From positions 1-36,089 of the forward strand of contig DATJYL010000223.1 of NCBI GenBank assembly GCA_035499655.1: a stretch of DNA of 36,089 bases, in the 5' to 3' direction. Shown in pieces: positions 24,676 to 32,238 of this stretch. Source of the stretch: Pirellulales bacterium. Lineage in GTDB: Bacteria > Planctomycetota > Planctomycetia > Pirellulales > JADZDJ01. A program made the translations under genes and the position numbers. The number at the start of each line of letters is the position of its first letter. The first letter of the stretch is position 1. Under the pieces are notes generated by a model. It had not been told where the DNA came from and did no database searches. It worked only from the letters and a program-made list of their open reading frames with translations.

Positions 24676-25933
24676 AACCATCGACGCGAAGCGGCTGCGG
24701 CAGGATTTTCCGATCCTCACGGCCCGCCGTCCCGATGGCAAGCAGCTTGTGTATCTCGACAACGCCGCCAGCACCCAGCGCCCGCGCCAAGTGATTGACG
24801 TCATGGTGGACGTGTACGCGGCCCGTTACGCCAATGTGCATCGCGGCATTCACTGGCTGAGTGAACAAGCGACCGATTTGTACGAGGCGGCCCGCGAAAA
24901 AATTCGCGCATTTCTTAATGCCCCGGCGCTGGTAGAGGTGATCTTCACGCATGGCACGACCGAAAGCATCAATCTGGTGGCACGAAGTTGGGGCGACGCC
25001 AATTTGAAGACGGGCGACGAGATTTTGCTCACCGAGTTGGAGCACCATTCCAATATTGTCCCCTGGCAGCAATTGGCCGCCCGCACCGGCGCGACTGTCC
25101 GGTGGCTACCGATCAGCGATGACGGTCGGCTACGGCTTGACTTGCTGGGCGACCTGCTCGGCAAGCGCACCAAAATGGTGGCCGTGGCCGGCGTTTCGAA
25201 CGTGTTGGGCACGATCAATCCTGTGACCGAAATTGCCCAGCGCGCGCATGCCGCCGGGGCGGTAATCCTGGTCGACGCCGCACAATGGGCCCCGCATTTG
25301 CCGCTCGATGTTCAAGCGCTGGGGGCCGATTTCGTCGCCTTTAGCGGGCATAAAATGCTGGGACCAACCGGTGTGGGTGTGCTGTGGGGCCGGCGAGAAT
25401 TGCTGGAGACCATGCCGTCGTTTCTCGGCGGTGGCGGCATGATTCGGCGCGTTCGCAAAGACGGTTTTGAGCCGGCCGAACTGCCCGCCAAGCTCGAAGC
25501 CGGCACGCCGCCGATTGTGGAGGCGATTGGGTTGGGCGCGGCGATCGATTATCTCAACGCCATTGGACTGAAAAACATTGCCCGCCACGAACAATTGCTC
25601 ACCCAGCGAGCTGTAGGAGTGTTGTCCGCGATCAAAGACGTCCGCCTGCTCGGCCCGCGGATAGAGACAACTGACCACGGACCACGGACCACGGACCATT
25701 CCGGCATCGTCAGTTTCACGGTCGAGGGCATTCATGCCCATGACGTGGCGCAACTGCTCGATCGGCATGGCATTGCCGTTCGGGCCGGTCATCACTGCGC
25801 CATGCCGCTGCACCAACGGTTGGGCCTAACCGCCACCGCGCGGGCCAGTTTTTATTTTTACAACACACCGGCCGAAGTCGATGCATTGGCGACGGCGCTT
25901 GAGGATGCAAAGCGGGTATTTAGAAGAAGGTAG
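24650..25933 (+). CDS. sufS: Cysteine desulfurase, SufS type
   Basis: SufS is a PLP enzyme that takes sulfur from cysteine as a persulfide and passes it to SufU. PLP-site Lys K235 is in SGHKMLGPTG, the active Cys C383 in AGHHCAMPLHQ (the short-loop type of SufS), and YLDNAASTQRP and THGTTESINLV are the substrate and PLP-phosphate segments. Length 427. It overlaps sufU by 26 bases; ATG 24656 is an alternative start. Near residues 340-351 the reading frame contains a heptamer repeat tract (ETTDHGPRTTDHS) in a loop before GIVSF, absent from relatives as I know them. The stop is 15 bases from the convergent DUF1501 gene. Confidence 0.95.
   Translation: MRMSTKPLETIDAKRLRQDFPILTARRPDGKQLVYLDNAASTQRPRQVIDVMVDVYAARYANVHRGIHWLSEQATDLYEAAREKIRAFLNAPALVEVIFTHGTTESINLVARSWGDANLKTGDEILLTELEHHSNIVPWQQLAARTGATVRWLPISDDGRLRLDLLGDLLGKRTKMVAVAGVSNVLGTINPVTEIAQRAHAAGAVILVDAAQWAPHLPLDVQALGADFVAFSGHKMLGPTGVGVLWGRRELLETMPSFLGGGGMIRRVRKDGFEPAELPAKLEAGTPPIVEAIGLGAAIDYLNAIGLKNIARHEQLLTQRAVGVLSAIKDVRLLGPRIETTDHGPRTTDHSGIVSFTVEGIHAHDVAQLLDRHGIAVRAGHHCAMPLHQRLGLTATARASFYFYNTPAEVDALATALEDAKRVFRRR
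25669..25699. repeat. In-gene heptamer tract, GGACCAC type, single arm
   Basis: AACTGACCACGGACCACGGA continuing to 25699 is three and a half copies of a 7-base unit. It is read in frame inside sufS as TTDHGPRTTDH. The same word is found in the phosphohexomutase gene at 9319-9395. No inverted partner is visible. Confidence 0.78.
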
Positions 25934-25948
25934 GCTTTTTCGCCAGGA

Positions 25949-27262
25949 TTACCCAAACAATTCCTGCACCGGTTTGCCGCCGTCGACCACTTTGATCGGC
26001 CGGCCGATGGGGCTCATGTTTTCTTTGGCGGGCTTCATGCCCAGGCTTTTGCAGAAGGTTTGGAACAGATCGTTCACGGCGACGGGGCGGTCTTTGATTT
26101 CGTTGCCCGTGGCGTCGGTTTCGCCGATGACCTGGCCGCCGCGGATGCCGCCGCCGGCTAAGGCCACGTTAAACGCTTTGGGGAAATGGTCGCGGCCGCT
26201 GTTGGCGTTGATGTTGGGGGTGCGGCCGAATTCGCCCATCCACACGACAAGAGTTTTGTCGAGCATGCCGCGCTGCTTCAAATCGGCCACCAGCGTGGCA
26301 AACGGCTTGTCGACCGTCTCGGCGAGCCGTGACACCCGGGCGAAATTATCTTGGTGTGTGTCCCAGCCGTCCAAGTGGACTTCGACAAAGGTTACGCCCG
26401 ACTCGACCAGCCGCCGGGCCAGCAAGCAGCCGGAGCCGAACGCGCTGTCGCCATAGGCGGCGCGGGTTTTATCGTCTTCTTTCGACAGATCGAAGGCTTT
26501 CATGTCGGGGCTGGTGATCATTTTCACGGCGCGCTGGTACAGCTTTTGGTGCTCGGCCGATTCGGGCGAGAGCTTGCCGCCGCCGGCCGCGATTTCCAAC
26601 TGGCCGAGCAAATCGAGCCGGCTGTTGTAACGGGACATGTCGGTCTGGACCGTGGTGTTGGTGGGCGGAGCGCTGGGGTTGGCAATGTCGAATGGATCGA
26701 ATTCATTTCCTAAAAATCCGCCGCCGCCGCCACTACCGCGCCCGCCGCCAATGCGCACGAATGATGGCAACTGCCCGGCCGCATCGGCAATTTCGTGCGC
26801 CACGAGCGAACCCAGCGTGGGATACTTGACCGTGGCGACGGGCAAATACCCGGTGTGCATTAGCAGTTGTGCCCGGGGGTGCGCGCCTTCGCGGCTGTTG
26901 ACCGAGCGAATGAAGGCGATGTCCCCAGCCTGCTTGGCGACTGCAGGCCAATCGGCGGCAATTTGAATTCCGGGCACGGCGGTGGAGATGGCTTTGGTTT
27001 CGCCGCCGGTGGCCGTGCCGGGCTTGGGACTGAATGTTTCGAACTGGCTAGGGCCGCCTTGCATCCACAGCAAAATGCAAGCCATTCCGCGGCTGCGCAA
27101 ATCGGCGGCCTGGGCGGTGACCAAATCGGTCCAGTGCAATAAGCCGCCGGCTAATCCGCCGGCCAGCGCCGAAGCGGAAATGCCTTTCAAAAAATCGCGG
27201 CGGCCGAAGGCGCCCTGTTTATGTGCTTTGGCGGTGACGCAGTGGCAAAGTTGGATGGACAT
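25949..27262 (-). CDS. DUF1501 domain-containing protein with Tat signal
   Basis: The 437-residue protein belongs to DUF1501, an exported family related in fold to alkaline-phosphatase/sulfatase-type hydrolases and very numerous in planctomycetes; its biochemical function is unknown. The N-terminus carries a Tat signal (GRRDFLKGISASALAGGLAG), so it is exported folded. Family landmarks are ACILLWMQGGPSQFETFSPK, the SVNSREGAHPRAQLLMHTGY segment, FVEVHLDGWDTHQDNF and VVWMGEFGRTPNINANSGRD, with candidate metal ligands Asp and His in DGWDTH and GRDHF. A Gly-rich loop is at GGGRGSGGGGGF. It follows the DUF1549/1553 gene, the usual partner. The gap between them is filled by a repeat that leaves no obvious ribosome binding site. 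Confidence 0.93.
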   Translation of the reverse strand: MSIQLCHCVTAKAHKQGAFGRRDFLKGISASALAGGLAGGLLHWTDLVTAQAADLRSRGMACILLWMQGGPSQFETFSPKPGTATGGETKAISTAVPGIQIAADWPAVAKQAGDIAFIRSVNSREGAHPRAQLLMHTGYLPVATVKYPTLGSLVAHEIADAAGQLPSFVRIGGGRGSGGGGGFLGNEFDPFDIANPSAPPTNTTVQTDMSRYNSRLDLLGQLEIAAGGGKLSPESAEHQKLYQRAVKMITSPDMKAFDLSKEDDKTRAAYGDSAFGSGCLLARRLVESGVTFVEVHLDGWDTHQDNFARVSRLAETVDKPFATLVADLKQRGMLDKTLVVWMGEFGRTPNINANSGRDHFPKAFNVALAGGGIRGGQVIGETDATGNEIKDRPVAVNDLFQTFCKSLGMKPAKENMSPIGRPIKVVDGGKPVQELFG

Positions 27263-27271
27263 GGCTGCTTG

Positions 27272-27376
27272 GGTGTCTGGTGGTATGGTGTCTGGTGGTA
27301 TGGTGCCGGAGCCGGGTTGAATTTCTTCTTACCAGGCACTAGACGCCAGACACTAGACACCTAATCATCAGACACT
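27272..27376. repeat. Paired repeat, GTGTCTGG/AGACACT type
   Basis: GGTGTCTGGTGGTATGGTGT and its continuation to 27304 (a 16-base unit twice) is matched inverted at 27330-27376, where the words CAGACACTAGACACC and CCAGGCACTAGACGCC occur. The pair fills the 119-base gap between the DUF1549/1553 stop and the DUF1501 start almost end to end. Confidence 0.78.
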
Positions 27377-27381
27377 TTCTC

Positions 27382-29127
27382 TCACTTTCTCTGTAAAAAT
27401 TCCGTGGAGTTGATCAGCGCCCACAGGACGTCTTCAAAACCTGCGGCGCGGTTTTTACTTTGTTTGACGTGCGTCAGGCACGTTTGCAATTCGGTCTTGT
27501 TCGGTTCGCGGCCCAGGCAGCGCAAATACAACTCCGTGGCGACCGCCTCGTCGTCCGTGGTGGACGAAAGCAATTGGCCCAGGCCGGTGCCGGGGCGGTA
27601 GCCGTTAATGGCCCGATTGATTTGCGGGCCGTTCATCATCAGCAGGGCTTGCGGAATGGAGCCTGTGACTTCGTCTTTAGGCACGCTGGGGTCGAAGCCG
27701 AAGATCTGGTCGAATTGATTTCGCGGCGAGCGGAGCAGGGCGGCAGCTTTTCCGCCCGCGCCAGCGCCTCCGGTGGCCGCCAGGCGCAGCATCGGCAAAT
27801 CGTCGTTGATTCCTAGCGCCGATACGAGTGCATCGTACACTTCGTCGCCGCGCAAGCGTTCCGGACAATTCGCGGCAAATGGCATATCGGTGGGGAGCCG
27901 CCGCGAACGGCTGTCGCGCTGATAGGCATCGGTATCGGCGATAATGTGGAACAATCGCTTGATGTCGAATCCGCTGTCGGCAAATTCGTGGCCCAAAATA
28001 TCCATGGTTTTGGGGGCCGTGCAAGTGCGGTCGGGCCCAATGTCGTCGATCGGCTCATATAAACCTTCGCCCACCAATTCGCCCCAAATGCGGTTGACGA
28101 AGGCTTTGGCAAACCACTCGTCGGTGGGCGCGGTGATCCATTTGGCAATGGTTTCGCGGCGCTCGGCATCCGGAGTGCCGAAGGGAAGTTTTTGGCCAGT
28201 GAGAAAGAACACCGGCTGCATTTTGGTCCCTTCCGATTCCGGATGTTTCAAGTCGGGCATGTAATGCTCAGGACTGCCGACGGGCCGATTGGCCGCTTTT
28301 GGATTGGTGATTTTGAAGGGCCGGTCATTGCTGGCAACTTCGAAGCTGCGCTTTTCGTCGTCCAACTTCACCGGCCTCAACGCAATGCGCGGGAAGAAGG
28401 CCGCCAGCTCATGAAATTGGTTGCGCTTCCAGCGGTCGGTTTTATGATCGTGGCAATTTGCGCATTGAACTTGGATGCCCAGAAAGATGCGCGACACTTC
28501 GGACGTGATGTCGCTGGTATTGCCGTTTTGCGCCATGATGAGGCCGGTGGCGCCGTTCTCGCGGACATCGCCGGTGGCCGTCATAAAGGAACGAGCGATT
28601 TCGTCCCAGGGCGTATTCTTGTTGAATTGCTCGGTCAGATAGTCAGTGAGCGCCGGCTGGGCCAATAGAGCGCGTTCGTCGGTGCGGCGATACATCATCA
28701 CGTCGCGCCAGTAGTGGCCCCAGTTTTCACCGAAGCGCGGATCATCCAGGAGCTTGACAATTACTTTGTCGCGCTTATCGGCCGTGGGATCGAGGACGAA
28801 GGCCGTTACTTCGTCCGGCGTGGGATTGCGTCCGATAAAGTCCAGATACACGCGCCGCAGAAAAACTTCGTCGCCGGCGCGTTGACTGAACGTCATGACT
28901 TTGTTGCTATCGTCGGCGGCGGCCAAATCTTCCGTGAGCGATCTGTCGATTTCCTTGGCCAGCGCCGCCGGTGCGTCTTTGCTGATCGAAAACGGGTCGG
29001 GCTTGCCCGTCCAATTGATCAGCGGCGTTTGCTTGACCGAGGTATTGTATTCGGCTGCCGGCAGCGAGAAGCCCAACGTCACCAAAACCAGCGCGACAGC
29101 AACCACCCCAAAAATTGGCTTTTGCAT
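27382..29127 (-). CDS. DUF1549/DUF1553 domain-containing exported protein
   Basis: The 581-residue protein has DUF1549 in its N-terminal half (FLRRVYLDFIGRNPTPDEVT, then FGENWGHYWRDVM) and DUF1553 in its C-terminal half (WFAKAFVNRIWGELVGEGLY, LLMMNGPQINRAI, ELYLRCLGREPNKTE). Between them, near residue 220, lies VQCANCHDHKTDRW, a CXXCH motif of the c-type haem kind that is common in this family. A hydrophobic N-terminal segment (FGVVAVALVLVTLGF, then LPAAEY) looks like a signal peptide. The family is nearly restricted to planctomycetes and related phyla; its role is unknown. I chose ATG 29127 because the signal peptide then starts at once; an upstream start at 29190 is possible. It is followed by its usual DUF1501 partner. 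Confidence 0.92.
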   Translation of the reverse strand: MQKPIFGVVAVALVLVTLGFSLPAAEYNTSVKQTPLINWTGKPDPFSISKDAPAALAKEIDRSLTEDLAAADDSNKVMTFSQRAGDEVFLRRVYLDFIGRNPTPDEVTAFVLDPTADKRDKVIVKLLDDPRFGENWGHYWRDVMMYRRTDERALLAQPALTDYLTEQFNKNTPWDEIARSFMTATGDVRENGATGLIMAQNGNTSDITSEVSRIFLGIQVQCANCHDHKTDRWKRNQFHELAAFFPRIALRPVKLDDEKRSFEVASNDRPFKITNPKAANRPVGSPEHYMPDLKHPESEGTKMQPVFFLTGQKLPFGTPDAERRETIAKWITAPTDEWFAKAFVNRIWGELVGEGLYEPIDDIGPDRTCTAPKTMDILGHEFADSGFDIKRLFHIIADTDAYQRDSRSRRLPTDMPFAANCPERLRGDEVYDALVSALGINDDLPMLRLAATGGAGAGGKAAALLRSPRNQFDQIFGFDPSVPKDEVTGSIPQALLMMNGPQINRAINGYRPGTGLGQLLSSTTDDEAVATELYLRCLGREPNKTELQTCLTHVKQSKNRAAGFEDVLWALINSTEFLQRK

Positions 29128-29383
29128 GGCAGTTTGCGAATTAGAGACGCCCCTACCGTTAATTCTCAGCCATTTATTTGAACCCCGCAAGCTACGCGGC
29201 AGTTCCGAGGGCCAACTTAGAAACTATGCTTTCTTATCGGGCCGTAACAGCCGAGGTTGCCCCGAAACCACATCAGTTGCAATTTCGATACAAGAAAGCA
29301 GCCGTTTGCGGTCCCCGTCCGGCATCGCAAGGGGCATTTCAAGAATCCGCCAGATTGCCGCAAATCATTACGCCATAAGCCAA

Positions 29384-30577
29384 ATGTTACACGTCAGAGA
29401 AATCAATTCGCCGCAGCAGCTAGCCGATTTGCGGACGGTGTGGAGAGATTTGCTGGCTTCGACCGCCGGGGCGACCTTTTTCCAATCGCTCGATTGGTTG
29501 GAAACTTATTGGCAGTTTTACGGCTATGGCATAGCAGATACTTCCGAAAAATTGTCGGACGGCGGGGCGCACACTAGTGTCCGGCCGGAGCGATTACGGG
29601 TGCTGCTGGTCGAAGCCGATCGGGAACCGATTGGCATTTTGCCGCTCGTCGTAACGACCGAACCGTACCGTGTGGGACCGATGCGCGTGCTCGGCTATCC
29701 GCTAGCCGGGTGGGGCAGTTTTTATGGACCGATTGGCCCGCACCCTGCCGCCACGCTGCGCGCCGGTTTGCAACACATTCGCCACACGGCGCGCGATTGG
29801 GATTTATTGGACCTGCGCTGGGTTGATGCGGACGAAGTCGACGAGGGGCAAACTCCGCAAGCCATGCAAGTGGCCGGTTTCAAATTCGAAAGCCAGGTGT
29901 GGCACTTTTCGGCGCAGATCGAACTGCAAGACGGCTGGGAAAAATATTGGGCCGGACGCAAATCGATTTGGCGAAGCAACCTGCGGCGCTGCGAGCGGCT
30001 GCTTACCGAGCGCGGCAAGCTGGAATACCTGCGTTACCGTCCGCTGGGAGAAGCACACGGCGATGGCGACCCACGCTGGGATTTGTACGACACCTGCGTG
30101 GAATTGGCGCGGCGCAGTTGGCAGGCCGATTCGAACAGCGGCACGACACTCTCGCACGACTCAGTGCGCGAATATTTGCGCGCCACCCACGAATCGGCCG
30201 CCCGGGCCGGCGCGGTCGACGTGAATTTGCTGCTGCTGGACGGCGAGGCCGTGGCGTTTGCGTACAATTATCGATTTCGTAACTGGGTGTATGGCGTCCG
30301 CAACGGATACGATCCAGCGGCCGTCCAGGAAGGGGCCGGCACCGTACTGATGGGTAAAATGATCGAAGACAGTTGCCAGCGCGGCGATCAACTGTTCGAC
30401 TTGGGACCCGACTATCTGAAGTGCAAACGCTATTGGTACACCCGCTTGCACCCGGCCTACCATTACACGCATTTCCATCCGGTCCGTTTGCGTGCCCAGG
30501 CCTTGCGGCTGAAGCGGATCGTCCGCCGCTGGTTGAGTTGGAGCCCGACAGAACCGCAACCCACTGTGGTGGGTTGA
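29384..30577 (+). CDS. GNAT/FemAB-like acetyltransferase (CelD/BioF2 type)
   Basis: This 397-residue cytosolic protein resembles the double-GNAT proteins of the BioF2/CelD family, often found with polysaccharide biosynthesis. Seen in order: TFFQSLDWLETYWQFYG at the N-terminus, PIGILPLVV, the basic helix WRSNLRRCERLLTERGKLEY that is typical after the first lobe, VDVNLLLLDGEAVAFAYNYR as the acyl-CoA-lobe core strands, and LFDLGPDYLKCKRYWYT near the C-terminus. The reaction is not readable. ATG 29384 is chosen because the protein begins at the first strand; the frame is open upstream to 28895 but that part overlaps the divergent DUF1549 gene. A loop at about residues 58-66 (KLSDGGAHT) is encoded around a 10-base palindrome ACACTAGTGT. 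Confidence 0.85.
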   Translation: MLHVREINSPQQLADLRTVWRDLLASTAGATFFQSLDWLETYWQFYGYGIADTSEKLSDGGAHTSVRPERLRVLLVEADREPIGILPLVVTTEPYRVGPMRVLGYPLAGWGSFYGPIGPHPAATLRAGLQHIRHTARDWDLLDLRWVDADEVDEGQTPQAMQVAGFKFESQVWHFSAQIELQDGWEKYWAGRKSIWRSNLRRCERLLTERGKLEYLRYRPLGEAHGDGDPRWDLYDTCVELARRSWQADSNSGTTLSHDSVREYLRATHESAARAGAVDVNLLLLDGEAVAFAYNYRFRNWVYGVRNGYDPAAVQEGAGTVLMGKMIEDSCQRGDQLFDLGPDYLKCKRYWYTRLHPAYHYTHFHPVRLRAQALRLKRIVRRWLSWSPTEPQPTVVG

Positions 30578-30689
30578 GATTGGCCGTCGCCTAATCGGAT
30601 GCAGTGCCGGCCGGGCACGGACTGAAGATGAGTCGAAGCCGTTTTTGTGGCTGAGCCATCAACTTTTCAAACGCGACTCGTAACGCTCA

Positions 30690-31073
30690 TCAATCGTCGT
30701 AGCGCGCGCGGCGATAATATCCGCGGCGATAGAAAGGCATACGGGTGCCAGGGGGCGGGGCGGTCACGCCTTCGCGGAAGAAATATCCGCCCATCAAGCG
30801 ATAGAAAAACAGCAGCAGAAACGCGCCACCCGTGCCGACGGCAAAACCTAACGGACTGATCGGTGAGATGTGCCGGTCGGAAAAGTAAGACAAAATGCCG
30901 CAGCCGATGATGGTGCCGCCGATGCCCATCATCAGCGTGGCGATGGTCCCGCCCGGGTCGCGTCCCGGCATAATGGCTTTGGCCAGCAAACCCACCAACG
31001 TGCCAAAGCCGACCCACACCAACAATTCGTTGGCGGCCTGCTGCACGGCGGTGGAGAATTCAACGTCGGCCAT
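30690..31073 (-). CDS. GlsB/YeaQ/YmgE-like small membrane protein
   Basis: The 127-residue protein has three hydrophobic segments: VWVGFGTLVGLLAKAIMPG, then GTIATLMMGIGGTIIGCGIL, and FAVGTGGAFLLLFFYRLMGG. The Gly-rich GxxxGxLAxxxxPGxDPGG and MMGIGGTIIG motifs mark the transglycosylase-associated (GlsB/YeaQ/YmgE) family of stress-linked inner-membrane proteins of unknown mechanism. An unusual Arg/Tyr-rich C-terminal tail (MPFYRRGYYRRARYDD) follows. ATG 31073 is chosen because it opens the family domain; a longer reading to 31136 consists of repeat DNA. The gene is convergent with the GNAT gene. Confidence 0.88.
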   Translation of the reverse strand: MADVEFSTAVQQAANELLVWVGFGTLVGLLAKAIMPGRDPGGTIATLMMGIGGTIIGCGILSYFSDRHISPISPLGFAVGTGGAFLLLFFYRLMGGYFFREGVTAPPPGTRMPFYRRGYYRRARYDD

Positions 31074-31087
31074 AGAACGCAAAAGAC

Positions 31088-31196
31088 GAATTTCGAATGT
31101 CGAATGAATGACCAATGACCAAATCCCAATGACCAAATAGGTTGAGTCTCAACCATTTTTCATTAGTCATTCGAGCTTAGGCATTCGTCATTTGGA
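31088..31196. repeat. Paired heptamer repeat, TGACCAA type, with TTCGAATG words
   Basis: The left tract (GAATTTCGAATGTCGAATGA followed by two TGACCAA words, to 31138) is matched inverted at 31157-31196 (TTTTTCATTAGTCATTCGAG and following). Each arm combines a TGACCAA part and a GAATG part. It lies in the promoter region of the GlsB-like gene. A separate 9-base inverted pair follows at 31213-31264. Confidence 0.8.
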
Positions 31197-31205
31197 GATT
31201 TCCCT

Positions 31206-31267
31206 CAGCGCGGCTGACGTCCGATGGGGCGCCCTGCGAAGGGCGACGCCGATCAGACGTCAGCGCG
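31206..31267. repeat. Two-level hairpin element
   Basis: GCTGACGTC (31213-31221) and GACGTCAGC (31256-31264) are perfect inverted arms that enclose an inner hairpin CGCCCT-GCGA-AGGGCG (31230-31245). The remainder of the region to 31516 is a GC-rich stretch in which I see no gene. The design (outer and inner arms) resembles the element at 16774-16831, with a different sequence. Confidence 0.7.
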
Positions 31268-31516
31268 AAGGGGTCGTCCCCCCTGCCGCCGGCAACGGGT
31301 TGAAATTGCCTTCGATTGCTCGATGGCAAAACCGGCAACCTGGCCGACGTCCGACAAACTTGTACGGCTCGAAGCCCGAGGGTTGCGAGCCGGCGCCTGG
31401 GGCTTTTTCGGCCAAAGGCTTGGTGAACTGGTAATTTGGGATCGTGCGGCGGTTTAGCCGCAGTTCAATTCGTGTTTGGTGCAGATTTGATTTGCTTGTG
31501 TCTTGCTGCAATATCG

Positions 31517-31792
31517 TTATTGTTGCACTGGGGCCGGTGGCGGCGGCAGCGTTGACGGTGGTCCTTGTTGCTGCTCTTGCGATTCGCGATATTCCTTTTG
31601 GGCCGCAGCTTCGTTAGTTAAAGGGAACTGATTGCCCGGCGGAAAGTATTGCACTTGCGAGCTTAAATAATATCCGCTGGGTAAATTCTGGCCGGAGTAC
31701 GTGCCCATGCAGCCAGTCAGTCCGCAAAAGCCTGCCAGGGCCACGGCCCACAAGGCGTGTTTCCAAAAGCGAGCGGTTGACATTGAATTCAT
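31517..31792 (-). CDS. Small Pro/Gln-rich lipoprotein
   Basis: This is a 91-residue lipoprotein of unknown function. The start ATG 31792 has AGGAGG 6 bases upstream, the best ribosome binding site in the window. A hydrophobic signal (WKHALWAVALAGFCG) is followed by the lipobox LTGC, so the mature protein begins at the Cys after LTG and is anchored to a membrane. The mature part has a Tyr/Ser/Gly segment (YYLSSQVQYFPPGNQFPLTN), then a charged Gln/Glu helix and a Pro-rich end (STLPPPPAPVQQ). I recognise no named domain. Its neighbour upstream is an intergenic repeat region and the divergent CHAT gene. Confidence 0.8.
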   Translation of the reverse strand: MNSMSTARFWKHALWAVALAGFCGLTGCMGTYSGQNLPSGYYLSSQVQYFPPGNQFPLTNEAAAQKEYRESQEQQQGPPSTLPPPPAPVQQ

Positions 31793-31970
31793 CGACCACC
31801 TCCTGCGGCATTCGCGCGGGGATTCCTCAAGCGCAGCGATTTGCTGGCCGCGGCAGGCGTACTCTGCCAGCGGGTGCAAATTCTAAAATCGTTACAATCG
31901 TTATCGTCTATCCAAGCGACCAACTTGCGAACGATTTGGGAAATCGGACCTGCTAGCACGCAGATTTGAA

Positions 31971-32123
31971 CGACCGAGACACTGAGGCACAGAGCAGGCA
32001 GCGGTAGCTTTATTAGGACGCCAGGAATTCAGGATCGCATAGAGCTTGCCATCATCAGTTTTGCTCTCCTGGCTTCCTATTAACAATTCTTCTCTGTGTC
32101 TCCGTGTCTCCGTGGTGAAAAAG
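31971..32123. repeat. Nested paired repeat, (GA)CAC(A/G)GAG type
   Basis: The outer pair is CGACCGAGACACTGAGGCAC (31971-31990, to AGAG at 31994) against TTCTCTGTGTCTCCGTGTCT (32089-32108, continuing to 32123), an 8-base unit inverted. Inside it is a second pair, TTAGGACGCCAGGA near 32013-32026 against TCCTGGCTTCCTA near 32067-32079. It lies in the 446-base gap between the lipoprotein and CHAT genes, where I see no coding region. Confidence 0.72.
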
Positions 32124-32238
32124 GCTGAATTGGCTACTAGTCGCGGAAGCTGTCGAGCCGGGGTATGATGAATTTAGCGCCTGATCGGCCAATTGGGACA
32201 GAATTGCCGTCGGGACAGAATCTATGCGGAGGCGAAAC

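Noticed and set aside
28895-29383. An upstream extension of the GNAT-like gene
   Set aside because: It runs antisense into the DUF1549/1553 gene and its divergent promoter region. The protein fold begins at ATG 29384.
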